From Erysipelotrichaceae bacterium (GTDB lineage Bacteria > Bacillota_I > Bacilli_A > Erysipelotrichales > Erysipelotrichaceae): DNA of 64,000 nucleotides. Positions 16,276 through 24,095 of the stretch are shown here, one piece after another. Position 1 is the first letter of the stretch, and every line of letters starts with the position of its first letter. Where the stretch lies: contig JAFWGU010000023.1 of the NCBI GenBank assembly GCA_017512285.1, positions 62,001 to 126,000 of the forward strand, read 5' to 3'. The position numbers and the translations under genes were made by a program. Under the pieces are notes generated by a model. The model ran no database searches. It was not told the DNA's origin and was given only the letters and a program-made list of their open reading frames with translations.

Positions 16276-17550
16276 ATGAACACAAAACAGATAATTAAGA
16301 AAATTGAAGAAGGTTTCTTTGATGCAAGACTGCTGGAAATCTATGTTGATAACGGCATGCTTGAGTATCAGAAGAAGAGATATGCTGATGCAGTAAGAGA
16401 GTATGAGAAGAGATTCGGTGAAGATGACGTAAGGATCTTCAGTGTCCCCGGCAGAAGTGAAGTTGCCGGCAACCATACCGACCACCAGCATGGCTGCGTA
16501 ATGGCATGTTCCATTAACCTGGACATCATCATCGTAGCAGCCTATGCCGATGAATTCAGACTGTATTCAAACGGCAGGGAAATCGAAGGAATCAACATCA
16601 ACGATCTTTCTCTGAAGATGTCTCAGCAGCACACGTCACTGGCTCTTGTAAAGGGCGTTCTGCATAAGCTGAAACAGGACGGCCATAAGATCGGGAACGT
16701 CAGGGCAGTCATGAACAGCAATGTTCTGGTAGGTTCCGGTTTATCATCATCAGCCGCCTTTGAGGTAGCCGTAGGTGCCATGATGTCATTCATGTTCAAT
16801 GACGGCACGATCTCAAAGATTGAAATTGCCAAGGATTCACAGTATGCGGAAAACGTATACTTCGGCAAGCCATGTGGATTAATGGATCAGTGTGCCTGTG
16901 CAGTAGGCGGTCTCATCTTCATAGATTTCAAGGATGTCGCCAATCCGATAGTTGAAAAGGTTGATGTCAACTTCAGTGACTTCCACCACAGTCTCTGCAT
17001 AGTTGATACCAAGGGCTCTCATTCCGGCCTGACCGGTGACTATCAGGCCATTCCTGAGGAAATGAAGACAGTAGCCAATTACTTCGGCAAGGACTTCGTA
17101 AGAGAGATCACTCTGGATGACATAATGAACAATCTTGCTGACCTGCGCAAAAAATGCAACGACAGGGCAATACTCAGAGCAATCCACATGCTTGAGGAAG
17201 ATAACAGGGTATTCGCTCAGGTAAGAAACCTGACCAACAAGGACTTTGCTTCCTTCAAGAAACTGATAAAGGAATCAGGTGAAAGTTCATATAAGTATCT
17301 GCAGAACGTATATACCAATCACGACTGCACGAACCAGCCGATGTCACTGGGCATCAAGATCTCAGAAAACGTCCTTGGTGAACATGGTGTCGTAAGAGTA
17401 CATGGCGGCGGCTTTGCCGGTACGATCCAGGCATTTGTTGAGGATGATTTTGTTGAGGAATACAGAAAGGCAATGGATGCGCTGTTCGGGAAGGGCAGCT
17501 GTCTGGTACTGAAGGTCAATCAGTTCGGTGCCTGTGAGGTATTAGGATGA
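16276..17550 (+). CDS. galK: Galactokinase
   Basis: Phosphorylates galactose to galactose 1-phosphate (Leloir pathway), in the cytosol. A 424-aa GHMP kinase: galactose-binding GRSEVAGNHTDHQHG near residues 59-73, ATP-binding VGSGLSSSAAFEV near 152-164, and GGGFAGT near 379. The N-terminus is about 35 residues longer than in typical GalK, a feature seen in some Bacillota members. No galT or galE is in this window. Its stop overlaps the start of the following esterase (ATGA), so the two are co-expressed. Confidence 0.95.
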   Translation: MNTKQIIKKIEEGFFDARLLEIYVDNGMLEYQKKRYADAVREYEKRFGEDDVRIFSVPGRSEVAGNHTDHQHGCVMACSINLDIIIVAAYADEFRLYSNGREIEGININDLSLKMSQQHTSLALVKGVLHKLKQDGHKIGNVRAVMNSNVLVGSGLSSSAAFEVAVGAMMSFMFNDGTISKIEIAKDSQYAENVYFGKPCGLMDQCACAVGGLIFIDFKDVANPIVEKVDVNFSDFHHSLCIVDTKGSHSGLTGDYQAIPEEMKTVANYFGKDFVREITLDDIMNNLADLRKKCNDRAILRAIHMLEEDNRVFAQVRNLTNKDFASFKKLIKESGESSYKYLQNVYTNHDCTNQPMSLGIKISENVLGEHGVVRVHGGGFAGTIQAFVEDDFVEEYRKAMDALFGKGSCLVLKVNQFGACEVLG

Positions 17551-18326
17551 TTCACGCCCAGTTTACCATGAGAGCCGTATCCATGCAGATGGATACCAGG
17601 GTAGACGTCATCATTCCGGAAGACAGACATGAAACAAAGAGCATAGGCGATAAGAAGTATCCCGTTCTCTACGTATTGCATGGCATGAAGGAAGACAGTG
17701 CAAGCTGGCTCAATCTAAGCAACATATTTCTGCTGTGCCGTGACCTTGATCTCATAGTTGTATTTCCAAGCGCCAATAACAGTTCATACGTCAATACACA
17801 CTACGGCATGAACTACTATGACTGGGTAGTGAATGAACTGCCTGTAAAACTGCATAATCTTTTGCCGATAACGGATGATCCCAAACAGACATTCATCATG
17901 GGTGAAAGCATGGGCGGATACGGCACAATGAGAATCGTTTTATCAAATCCTGACAGATACGGCAAGGCCGTTTGTCTGTCCGGAGGAGACATGGGAGCAT
18001 TCATGAACTTTGATGACCCTCTGAGAAGGGGTAACTTCGGAAGCAGGGAAGAATATCTTAAGTCTGATAACAATCTTTATAATCTGATTGAAAACCTGAA
18101 GGATCATAAGGGTGAATTACCTGATTTTGCCTTCTACTGCGGTACGGAAGACAGGATTTACGAAAACTGCAGAAAGCTTGCTGAAACACTTGAAAGTGAA
18201 GTCCCTGAAATACATGTTCAGAAGGAATTCTGGCCCGGTCTGCATAACTTCTTCTTCTGGAATCAGGCGATTCCAAAAGCACTGAAGTTCTTTGGTTTTG
18301 ACGTAAAGGAAAACGACGTAATTTAA
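17547..18326 (+). CDS. Esterase D/EstA-family hydrolase
   Basis: A 259-aa alpha/beta-hydrolase of the esterase D (tributyrin esterase-like) family. VLYVLHGMKEDSASW near residues 35-49 forms the oxyanion region, GESMGGYG near 125-132 holds the nucleophilic Ser, and the PGLHNFFFW end holds the catalytic His; an Asp in YCGTEDRIY is the likely acid. No signal peptide, so cytosolic. Its ATG overlaps the galK stop, and the pairing suggests deacylation of galactose-containing or acetylated sugars, which is inference. Confidence 0.87.
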   Translation: MIHAQFTMRAVSMQMDTRVDVIIPEDRHETKSIGDKKYPVLYVLHGMKEDSASWLNLSNIFLLCRDLDLIVVFPSANNSSYVNTHYGMNYYDWVVNELPVKLHNLLPITDDPKQTFIMGESMGGYGTMRIVLSNPDRYGKAVCLSGGDMGAFMNFDDPLRRGNFGSREEYLKSDNNLYNLIENLKDHKGELPDFAFYCGTEDRIYENCRKLAETLESEVPEIHVQKEFWPGLHNFFFWNQAIPKALKFFGFDVKENDVI

Positions 18327-18353
18327 AGGCTGAATCAATTAAGTTCAGCCTTT
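18325..18353. terminator. Bidirectional terminator
   Basis: Perfect 10-bp stem AAAGGCTGAA/TTCAGCCTTT with a 9-nt loop between the converging esterase and cutC genes. Confidence 0.8.
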
Positions 18354-19087
18354 CTTATTTCATTCATTATTTCAGTCAGATTCTTTTCACTGACGGCTAC
18401 GTAAGAGTAGTTTTTTACATCTGGATTGTCATCAGTATGCATCGTGCTGGGATCGAGTAATAATTCCTTGGCGGTCATGTGGATCTGCCGGCAGCCTGTT
18501 TCCTTCAGTATATCAACGACATTGTGCCTTCTGACACCGCCTCCAGGCAATATCGTTATTCTGTCTCCATATTCCACGTTGTATCTTCTAAGTCTTTCAA
18601 ATCCTCTGTCAATGTCAGGGTAACTTGCACCGCCGCTTGTCAGTATTCTGTCAACACCGCATTCGATCAGTTGAACTATTGCGATATCCATGTCAGTACA
18701 GGAATCAAAAGCCTTATGGAATACTGCCTGTCTGGGCTTGATCAATGATACGAATTCTCTTGTTCTTTCTACGTTTACCGTTCCGTCTTCATGGAGAAAA
18801 CCGAACACTATGCCGTCAGCACCGTTATCCATGAGTAATCTGGCATCCTGTTTCATGATCTCATATTCCTCATCCGTGTAACAGAAGCCATATCCTCTTG
18901 GCCGCACCATGCAGCAGATGGGAACATCCGTCATGGTTTTTACCTTTTTAAGTACAGAAAGTGAAGGGGTCAGTCCTCCCATCTCCAATGCACTGTTAAG
19001 TTCAATGCGGTCGCAGCCGCATTTTAAGGCCGTAAGACAGTCGTTTATGCCGCCGCAGCATACTTCTACGAGAATATCGTTAATCAT
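18335..19087 (-). CDS. cutC: CutC-family protein
   Basis: A 250-aa TIM-barrel CutC homologue. VEVCCGG near the N-terminus, DRIELNSALEMGGLTPS near 26-42, MVRPRGYGFCYTDEE near 61-75, HKAFDSCTDMD near 143-153 and the LTSGGASYPDIDRG and GGGVR loops are all family signatures. CutC was named for copper tolerance in E. coli, but its role in copper handling is disputed. The copper operon at 25.4 kb is not adjacent. GGAGG lies 9 nt before the ATG. It diverges from the PIN-domain gene. Confidence 0.93.
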   Translation of the reverse strand: MINDILVEVCCGGINDCLTALKCGCDRIELNSALEMGGLTPSLSVLKKVKTMTDVPICCMVRPRGYGFCYTDEEYEIMKQDARLLMDNGADGIVFGFLHEDGTVNVERTREFVSLIKPRQAVFHKAFDSCTDMDIAIVQLIECGVDRILTSGGASYPDIDRGFERLRRYNVEYGDRITILPGGGVRRHNVVDILKETGCRQIHMTAKELLLDPSTMHTDDNPDVKNYSYVAVSEKNLTEIMNEIRKAELN

Positions 19088-19108
19088 CTTCCAATCCTCC
19101 GTAAACTA

Positions 19109-19147
19109 ATTATACAATAAGCAAACAGTTATTGTTTATGCTATAAT
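19109..19147. promoter_or_regulatory. Divergent promoters of cutC and the PIN gene
   Basis: Minus strand: TATAAT (19114-19109) reads into cutC. Plus strand: extended -10 TGC-TATAAT at 19139-19147 reads into the PIN gene. Between them AAACA-gttat-TGTTT (19123-19137) is an inverted repeat that could be an operator. Confidence 0.55.
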
Positions 19148-19165
19148 TACCGCAGAGGTGAATAA

Positions 19166-19732
19166 ATGACAGTATATTTAGTAGACTATGAAAACGTCAA
19201 GGGTGATGGCTTAAACGGTATAAACAATCTTACCGATAAGGATAAAGTTCATATTTTCTACAGCGAGAACGCTGACAGACTGACTTTCGGACTTCATAAG
19301 AGACTTAACGAAGCCAGCTGCAAGATCTATTATCAGAAAGTGGAAGTCGGCAGAAAGAATGCCCTGGATTTCCAGCTGGTATCATTCCTGGGTTATCTCA
19401 TTGGAAAGGAACCCGAAGAGGAGTATGCCATTGTAACAAACGATAAGGATTATAACAACGTTGTTCAGTTCTGGCAGAAGAAGACCCATAAGGTACTGAT
19501 CGTAAATGATCTTACCAGAAAGAATTCAGCAGACATTGAAAAGGAAATGTTCAATAAGGTCCTGAAATACGTAGAAGACAAGGATGACGCCAAAGTCGTT
19601 GCCGAGTACATTCTCAAATACAAGACCAAGCAGGGTTTCAACAACGCCTTAGCCAAGAAGTACGATACGACAAAAGGCGGCAAGCTGTACAACGCCGTTA
19701 AGCCGTTATTACATGACAAGAAAGGGAAGTAA
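19166..19732 (+). CDS. PIN/NYN-like ribonuclease-fold protein
   Basis: A 188-aa protein whose first about 130 residues follow a PIN/NYN-like nuclease pattern: VDYENVKGDGLNGI at 6-19 (first acidic residue), RKNALDFQLVSFLGYL near 65-80 (central Asp), and VTNDKDYNNVV near 90-100 (third acidic site). This set of three Asp positions binds metal in RNases of the fold. The remaining 55 residues are Lys-rich and helical and could bind nucleic acid. No antitoxin-like gene is adjacent, so a stand-alone RNA-processing role is more likely than toxin-antitoxin. GAGGTGA precedes the ATG. Confidence 0.8.
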   Translation: MTVYLVDYENVKGDGLNGINNLTDKDKVHIFYSENADRLTFGLHKRLNEASCKIYYQKVEVGRKNALDFQLVSFLGYLIGKEPEEEYAIVTNDKDYNNVVQFWQKKTHKVLIVNDLTRKNSADIEKEMFNKVLKYVEDKDDAKVVAEYILKYKTKQGFNNALAKKYDTTKGGKLYNAVKPLLHDKKGK

Positions 19733-20911
19733 TCAGTTACTTCCCTTTAATGTTGCCTTCATGAGTTCCTCATGATCGTTCTTTATTTCATCTCTCAGTA
19801 TCTGTTCGTATAAGTCGTCCAGAATCTGACCTATTTCCCGGCCTCTGTAACCAAGTATCATTAGATCATCACCATTGATGTTCATCTGATCTCTGGCAAT
19901 GAAGGACTTCCTGAGTTCTCTGATTCTTTTCCTGATCACGCCATAATCCAGGTCATCACCTCTGGCTTTCTTCAGTGAAAGAAGATCGCCTGTAGCCTTG
20001 ATGCCGATCTCGAAGAACATTCTTCTGATATCGTAGTCTGTTTCCAGAGGGTAGTCAACATGGTCAAGAAGGGCGCTTACCTCGTCAATGATCTTATTTG
20101 AGTAATGCATGTGTCTCAACATGCTTACCGCACTCAGACTGTCATCCATGACGAACAGTGCAGACAAGCGCATGTACAGTCTGCGATTGACCTTTCCGAG
20201 CAGACTGAAGTCTAGATCCTCAAGCTGAGGCATTACTGTTTCGAATATGATTCTGTATTCCGAGAGATACTCATATGCCTTATTTGAAGTAATTATCTCG
20301 TTGAATTCAGATGCAACTCTTTCAACTGAAACATATCTTAACAGTTCTCTGTTTCTGAAGAGGGCACTCTCAGTATTCTTTTCGATATTGAATCCATACC
20401 TGCTGGCAAATCTTATGCATCTAAGTATTCTTAAGGCATCTTCATTGAATCTCGTATCCGGATCGCCAACGCATCTTATAACACCCTCACTGAGATCTTT
20501 AACACCATTAAATTTGTCGATAAGACCTTTTTCTTCATTATAAGCCATGGCATTGACCGTAAAGTCTCTTCTGCTGAGGTCTTCATCAAGGGTTAGAGCA
20601 TATCTAACCTCGTCAGGATGGCGGTGATCACTGTATTTTACATCCGTTCTGTAGGTCGTGATCTCATATGGTTCTCTGTTTATGATCACGGTTACCGTGC
20701 CATGCCTGATTCCCGTCTCCACAACCTTCAGATCATGAAACAGTTCTTCTGTCTGCATTGGAATTGCATTTGTGGTAATGTCGTAATCCTTCGGCTGATC
20801 ACCCAGCAAGGCGTCTCTGACGCAGCCACCCACGATGAAAGCTTCGTAGCCATTATCATGGAAACGATTGAGAATCATTCTTACATCTTCCGGAAGCTTA
20901 ATGTTTTTCAT
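19733..20911 (-). CDS. cca: CCA tRNA nucleotidyltransferase
   Basis: Adds or repairs the 3' CCA end of tRNAs. A 392-aa class II enzyme: the nucleotidyltransferase head has VGGCVRDALLG and DYDITTNA (metal Asp pair), then RRDFTVNAMAY, and the neck has the NEDALRILRCIRFASRYGF motif. The C-terminal third is the helical body/tail. There is no Shine-Dalgarno: TATAAT on the minus strand is followed by CTAATT and ATG 20911, so the mRNA is probably leaderless. An upstream in-frame TTG at 20926 lies ahead of the -10 and is rejected as start. The stop abuts that of the converging PIN gene. Confidence 0.95.
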   Translation of the reverse strand: MKNIKLPEDVRMILNRFHDNGYEAFIVGGCVRDALLGDQPKDYDITTNAIPMQTEELFHDLKVVETGIRHGTVTVIINREPYEITTYRTDVKYSDHRHPDEVRYALTLDEDLSRRDFTVNAMAYNEEKGLIDKFNGVKDLSEGVIRCVGDPDTRFNEDALRILRCIRFASRYGFNIEKNTESALFRNRELLRYVSVERVASEFNEIITSNKAYEYLSEYRIIFETVMPQLEDLDFSLLGKVNRRLYMRLSALFVMDDSLSAVSMLRHMHYSNKIIDEVSALLDHVDYPLETDYDIRRMFFEIGIKATGDLLSLKKARGDDLDYGVIRKRIRELRKSFIARDQMNINGDDLMILGYRGREIGQILDDLYEQILRDEIKNDHEELMKATLKGSN

Positions 20912-20923
20912 AATTAGATTATA
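20912..20923 (-). promoter_or_regulatory. -10 box directly before the cca ATG (leaderless)
   Basis: Minus strand TATAAT (20923-20918), CTAATT, ATG at 20911. The box sits one base after the T tract of the upstream gene's terminator. Confidence 0.6.
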
Positions 20924-20924
20924 C

Positions 20925-20949
20925 AAAAAAAAAGCAGCTTTTCACTGCT
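20925..20949 (-). terminator. Intrinsic terminator of the zinc-ribbon gene
   Basis: Minus-strand stem AGCAG/CTGCT with a 7-nt loop followed by eight or nine T. It overlaps the stop codon and runs straight into the cca promoter. Confidence 0.65.
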
Positions 20950-21352
20950 ATATTCTTACTTCAAATGTTTTTCCGCATTTCGGACACTTGACTGAATTCT
21001 TTCCTTTGCGGATCGGAAGTCTCAGAACCTGATGACAGTTCGGACACTTGCGATAGCGGTAACTGTTTCTGTCCCTGATTCTTTTTCTGGAAAGTGAGAA
21101 GAATGACCGTACGGGTTTTGAAAGACTCAGATACAGTTCATTTTCCTTTCTTCTGGCATTATAGTTACGTGAGAACGTCCTGAACACAACGAAGATGAAC
21201 AGTATCATTTCAATGACGTAAAAGATGAGCTTTCTGGTGAAAGTATAAATGATCATAAACAGGAAGATCATCCCGATCAGGAAATAATAGAGATCATCCA
21301 TGCCATATCTGCCACGCATGAAATTTGCCAGTTTGTTTCTGAATTTACCCAT
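20948..21352 (-). CDS. Zinc-ribbon membrane protein
   Basis: A 134-aa protein with two closely spaced hydrophobic helices (about residues 20-58), a basic linker, and a C-terminal zinc ribbon CPNC...CPKC (about 101-126) of the kind often annotated as MJ0042/FmdB-like. Function unknown. GGAGG upstream favours the ATG at 21352 over the upstream TTG at 21358. It is the last gene of a unit DUF5685 - J-domain protein - zinc ribbon on the minus strand, and the context points to a membrane-associated protein-handling role (inference). Confidence 0.75.
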   Translation of the reverse strand: MGKFRNKLANFMRGRYGMDDLYYFLIGMIFLFMIIYTFTRKLIFYVIEMILFIFVVFRTFSRNYNARRKENELYLSLSKPVRSFFSLSRKRIRDRNSYRYRKCPNCHQVLRLPIRKGKNSVKCPKCGKTFEVRI

Positions 21353-21362
21353 ATGCAACCTC

Positions 21363-22046
21363 CTATAAGCAGTAGAAACACCAGAAAGGTGAGATGACTC
21401 TGAATCCGAATATGCCGCACAGGAACTGAAGTATCAGATATGAAATGCAGATCCTGCTCATATTGGTTGGACGGTTGTATGTATGACTGCGGTAACTGTA
21501 CTGCTTTCTGCCGCTTCTGATGATGTTCAGCAGGTTAAGATACTCGGGGTTGTTCGGATCGTAAGAGCAGGCCTTTTCGGCGTGCTCAAGGGCTGTTACC
21601 CGGTTCCCCAGATGATAGTTTGCATAGGCACTGTAATAGTACCATTCCGCAGACTTTACTTCTATTGTACTCAGAACATGAAGAGCTTCCCTGTAGGCGC
21701 CATTCTGAAGATAGGCTCTGACGCTGTCCAGATCGGTGTACTGGCGTCCGGCCTGCTGATTGCGCTGATTAAAGCCCGTGAAGTCGTAATAGGTAAACGG
21801 TCCGTAGCTGTATCCAGTAGAGTAGGGATTTGAATAGCCGTTATACGACTGCTGCTGGTACTGGTTTGCAGTTCCGCTCTTGATTGCGTCATAGGCAGCG
21901 TTGATCTCACTCATCTTCTCAGCCGCTTCAGCATTATTCGGATTGAGATCCGGATGATACTGCTTGGCGAGCTTACGGTACTGTTTGGTTATCTCTTCCT
22001 CACTGGCATTACGTGATACGCCTAATACCTCATAAGGATCTCTCAT
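21363..22046 (-). CDS. J-domain (DnaJ-like) protein with C-terminal hydrophobic segment
   Basis: A 227-aa protein with an N-terminal J domain (residues 1-57, HPD at 31-33) that would stimulate an Hsp70 ATPase. A Tyr/Gly/Gln-rich linker (about 58-105) follows, then TPR-like helical repeats ([32 protein letters not shown]; about 115-175) and a hydrophobic C-terminus that may anchor it in the membrane. It is not the housekeeping DnaJ, having no zinc centre or CTD. It overlaps the DUF5685 gene by 4 nt. Confidence 0.88.
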   Translation of the reverse strand: MRDPYEVLGVSRNASEEEITKQYRKLAKQYHPDLNPNNAEAAEKMSEINAAYDAIKSGTANQYQQQSYNGYSNPYSTGYSYGPFTYYDFTGFNQRNQQAGRQYTDLDSVRAYLQNGAYREALHVLSTIEVKSAEWYYYSAYANYHLGNRVTALEHAEKACSYDPNNPEYLNLLNIIRSGRKQYSYRSHTYNRPTNMSRICISYLILQFLCGIFGFRVISPFWCFYCL

Positions 22047-22861
22047 CTTTTCTTCCTTTCTCTGGCTGTCTTGAGGTCGTATTCGCTCCAGACGCCAGCG
22101 TACAATACATTATCCAATATTTCCCTGTATTTGTCATCAATTGGCAGGGTATTATATGCCTTAATGCAGTCAGTCATAACTGTTTCCAGTATGTCTTCCA
22201 TGTTTTTCAGATCAATTGTGACAAGAGGATTGTATCTCTGTCTGTTAAGGTCTTCCTTGAAATCCATGTAGGCATCCATCAGATAAATGAACTTGCCAAG
22301 GTGAAAGCCCAGCTGCTGCAGAGCAGGGGTATATTCATCATTTCGGTAAGTGAATACCTGGGCAAAGAGCGTTCCGAAGCAGTTGGCCGGAATGTCGGGA
22401 TTTGTAACGTTCTGACGTTCCATCTCCGCATTGTCTTCCAGGCACTTTCTGATGATAGAACACTGTTCAGGATATCTCTTTTCAATTTCATCTATGTGTT
22501 CCTGCATCTTATCAGCGATCTTTTTGCGGCGTCTGTCGTTGTCATCCGCAAAGTCGTCCAGATACTTGTAATAAGTCAAAAGCATGTTCATGTCAGCAGC
22601 GAATTCACTGTATTCGTTATACCAGTATCCATGCTTCCTTACAGGGTGAACGGGACATCTTTCCTCACCACAGACGTTTTGAGGGCCGTATATGGCGGTA
22701 AACAGCATGGCAATAAATGCCAGGTCATATGATACCGTACTGCGCCCCAAGGCGCCGTATTTGTTATCAAGGCACTTGCAAAGACCGCAGTAGCATTCCT
22801 TATAGATCCTGCGGTTTTCATCATTAAGGTTATCCGGACTGTAAACTAGATAGCCAAACAT
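22043..22861 (-). CDS. DUF5685 family protein
   Basis: A 272-aa, mostly helical, soluble protein. The N-terminus [12 protein letters not shown] and the [13 protein letters not shown] motif (residues about 24-36) match what I recall of DUF5685, and conserved Cys/His positions ([13 protein letters not shown]) suggest a bound metal. Later Asp-rich helices ([27 protein letters not shown]) resemble those of all-alpha isoprenoid synthase or phytoene-like folds. Function is not known. GGGAG precedes the ATG. First gene of the unit with the J-domain and zinc-ribbon genes. Confidence 0.75.
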   Translation of the reverse strand: MFGYLVYSPDNLNDENRRIYKECYCGLCKCLDNKYGALGRSTVSYDLAFIAMLFTAIYGPQNVCGEERCPVHPVRKHGYWYNEYSEFAADMNMLLTYYKYLDDFADDNDRRRKKIADKMQEHIDEIEKRYPEQCSIIRKCLEDNAEMERQNVTNPDIPANCFGTLFAQVFTYRNDEYTPALQQLGFHLGKFIYLMDAYMDFKEDLNRQRYNPLVTIDLKNMEDILETVMTDCIKAYNTLPIDDKYREILDNVLYAGVWSEYDLKTARERKKR

Positions 22862-22875
22862 TCTAATCTCCCATA

Positions 22876-22898
22876 TGTAAAAAAGCCTGTAAAGGCTT
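22876..22898 (-). terminator. Intrinsic terminator of the NifU-like gene
   Basis: Minus strand AAGCCT-TTAC-AGGCTT followed by TTTT. It is short (6 bp) and overlaps the stop codon. Confidence 0.5.
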
Positions 22899-23187
22899 AT
22901 TCTTCAGGAATGTCAAACGGATCGGCGTTATTGAAGGTATCCTGTACCAGAACAACATCCTTTACGTTCGGTACTTCCTCCATGATCCAGTTCTTTATGC
23001 CGTTATTCAACGTGACATCTATGAGGGAACAGCCTACACAGGCACCAAGCAGTCTTACTGTTACGATGCCGTCCTTGAATTCAACGAACTCAATGTCACC
23101 ACCGTCTCCCATGATATATGGCCTGAGATGGTCAATTATCTTTCTGATATGGATCTCGTCTTCAAGCCTGTTAATTCTTTCATCCAT
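22897..23187 (-). CDS. NifU C-terminal-domain Fe-S scaffold protein
   Basis: A 96-aa Nfu/NifU-like protein that carries and transfers iron-sulfur clusters. RPYIMGDGGDIEFVEF (residues about 22-37) and GACVGC with the paired Cys (about 48-53) are the family's defining features. Length is normal for stand-alone Nfu in Bacillota. It lies just downstream of the DUF212/PAP2-like gene (6-nt gap), so it is probably co-transcribed, with no obvious shared pathway. Confidence 0.93.
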   Translation of the reverse strand: MDERINRLEDEIHIRKIIDHLRPYIMGDGGDIEFVEFKDGIVTVRLLGACVGCSLIDVTLNNGIKNWIMEEVPNVKDVVLVQDTFNNADPFDIPEE

Positions 23188-23193
23188 GTATAA

Positions 23194-23658
23194 TCATCTC
23201 CCAACGAATGTCAAATAATACAGATAGCTGGTAAGCAGCCCGAGTATGATGCCGCCGAAGGCCTGCAGATAGGTGTGTCCCAGAACTTCCTTCATCTTCT
23301 TGTTGTAGATGGGATCTTCCGGTTTCAGATAGCCCAGTTCGGTAAGGTCATCAATGAGCTTCTTTGTCAGAGTGATGTTCTGCCCGGCATAGTATCTCAC
23401 GTTACAGGCGTCAAATATGATTATCAGCGAGAAGGCCAGGGTTACGGCGAAGATGGTTGAAGAGAATTTCTCAACCAGTCCCACTGACAGGGCCAGTGAA
23501 GATACAAGAGCAGTATGGCTGCTTGGCATGCCTCCGCTGGCAAATAACTGCACAGGATCCCATTCCTTGTTGATCAGATAATGAGTGAGCGGTTTCAGTG
23601 CCTGGGCAAGTACCATGGCAATGATCGCTGCATAGAATGGATACATCTTATCTAACAT
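23194..23658 (-). CDS. Divergent PAP2 (DUF212/YuiD) membrane protein
   Basis: A 154-aa integral membrane protein of the divergent PAP2 family. SGGMPSSHTALVSSLALSVGL (residues about 41-61) and DACNVRYYAGQ (about 83-93) keep the Ser-His and Arg pattern related to acid phosphatase/PAP2 enzymes, and a GHTYLQAFGGIILG segment follows. Members are thought to be lipid-phosphate phosphatases, but activity is not established. GAGGTAG precedes the ATG and TATAAT lies upstream on the minus strand. Divergent from the S1-domain gene. Confidence 0.85.
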   Translation of the reverse strand: MLDKMYPFYAAIIAMVLAQALKPLTHYLINKEWDPVQLFASGGMPSSHTALVSSLALSVGLVEKFSSTIFAVTLAFSLIIIFDACNVRYYAGQNITLTKKLIDDLTELGYLKPEDPIYNKKMKEVLGHTYLQAFGGIILGLLTSYLYYLTFVGR

Positions 23659-23710
23659 TTTACTACCTCGGAAACATTATAATTGATGACATCATAAAGT
23701 TCAAATATTA

Positions 23711-23719
23711 TGATATAAT
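23711..23719 (+). promoter_or_regulatory. Extended -10 promoter of the S1 gene
   Basis: TG-A-TATAAT. Transcription should start near 23725, which rules out the upstream in-frame ATGs and supports ATG 23739. Confidence 0.6.
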
Positions 23720-23738
23720 GACAGAGGTGATAGGGGAT

Positions 23739-24095
23739 ATGAAATATCAGAGCGGACAGGTTGTCCAGGGCATCGTCACCGGCATCAAGCCATACGGTGC
23801 ATTTGTAAAAATAGATGACAATACTGACGGACTGATTCACATCTCTGAAATCAGTGATAATTATGTCAATGATGTATCTCTGTTCGTCAGACAGGGCGAA
23901 AAGATCGTGGTAAAGGTCATAGCTGCCGATCCGGTCAGCGGACAGCTGAAGCTGTCTCTCAAGGCGGTTCAGCCACCAAGGAAGAATCACATGCGTTACC
24001 GCAACCTTAACGCAATAAACAGATACATCGGATTCAAGACGCTAAAGGAAAAACTGCCTGAATGGATTATGGAGGAAAAGTTAAATGAAGATTAG
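23739..24095 (+). CDS. S1-domain RNA-binding protein (YugI/GSP13-like)
   Basis: A 118-aa protein with one S1 RNA-binding domain at residues about 5-75 (GIVTGIKPYGAFVKI, GLIHISEIS, VKVIAADPVSGQLKLSLK) and a basic C-terminal tail. It resembles Bacillus YugI (general stress protein 13), a ribosome-associated regulator. GAGGTGA and a GGGG tract precede ATG 23739; longer readings of the frame would start upstream of the promoter. It overlaps the pgi start by 11 nt, so translation of pgi is probably coupled to it. Confidence 0.87.
   Translation: MKYQSGQVVQGIVTGIKPYGAFVKIDDNTDGLIHISEISDNYVNDVSLFVRQGEKIVVKVIAADPVSGQLKLSLKAVQPPRKNHMRYRNLNAINRYIGFKTLKEKLPEWIMEEKLNED

Noticed and set aside
19166-19732. 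PIN-domain toxin of a toxin-antitoxin pair
   Set aside because: No small partner gene overlaps or flanks it; the neighbours are cutC and cca with their own promoters.
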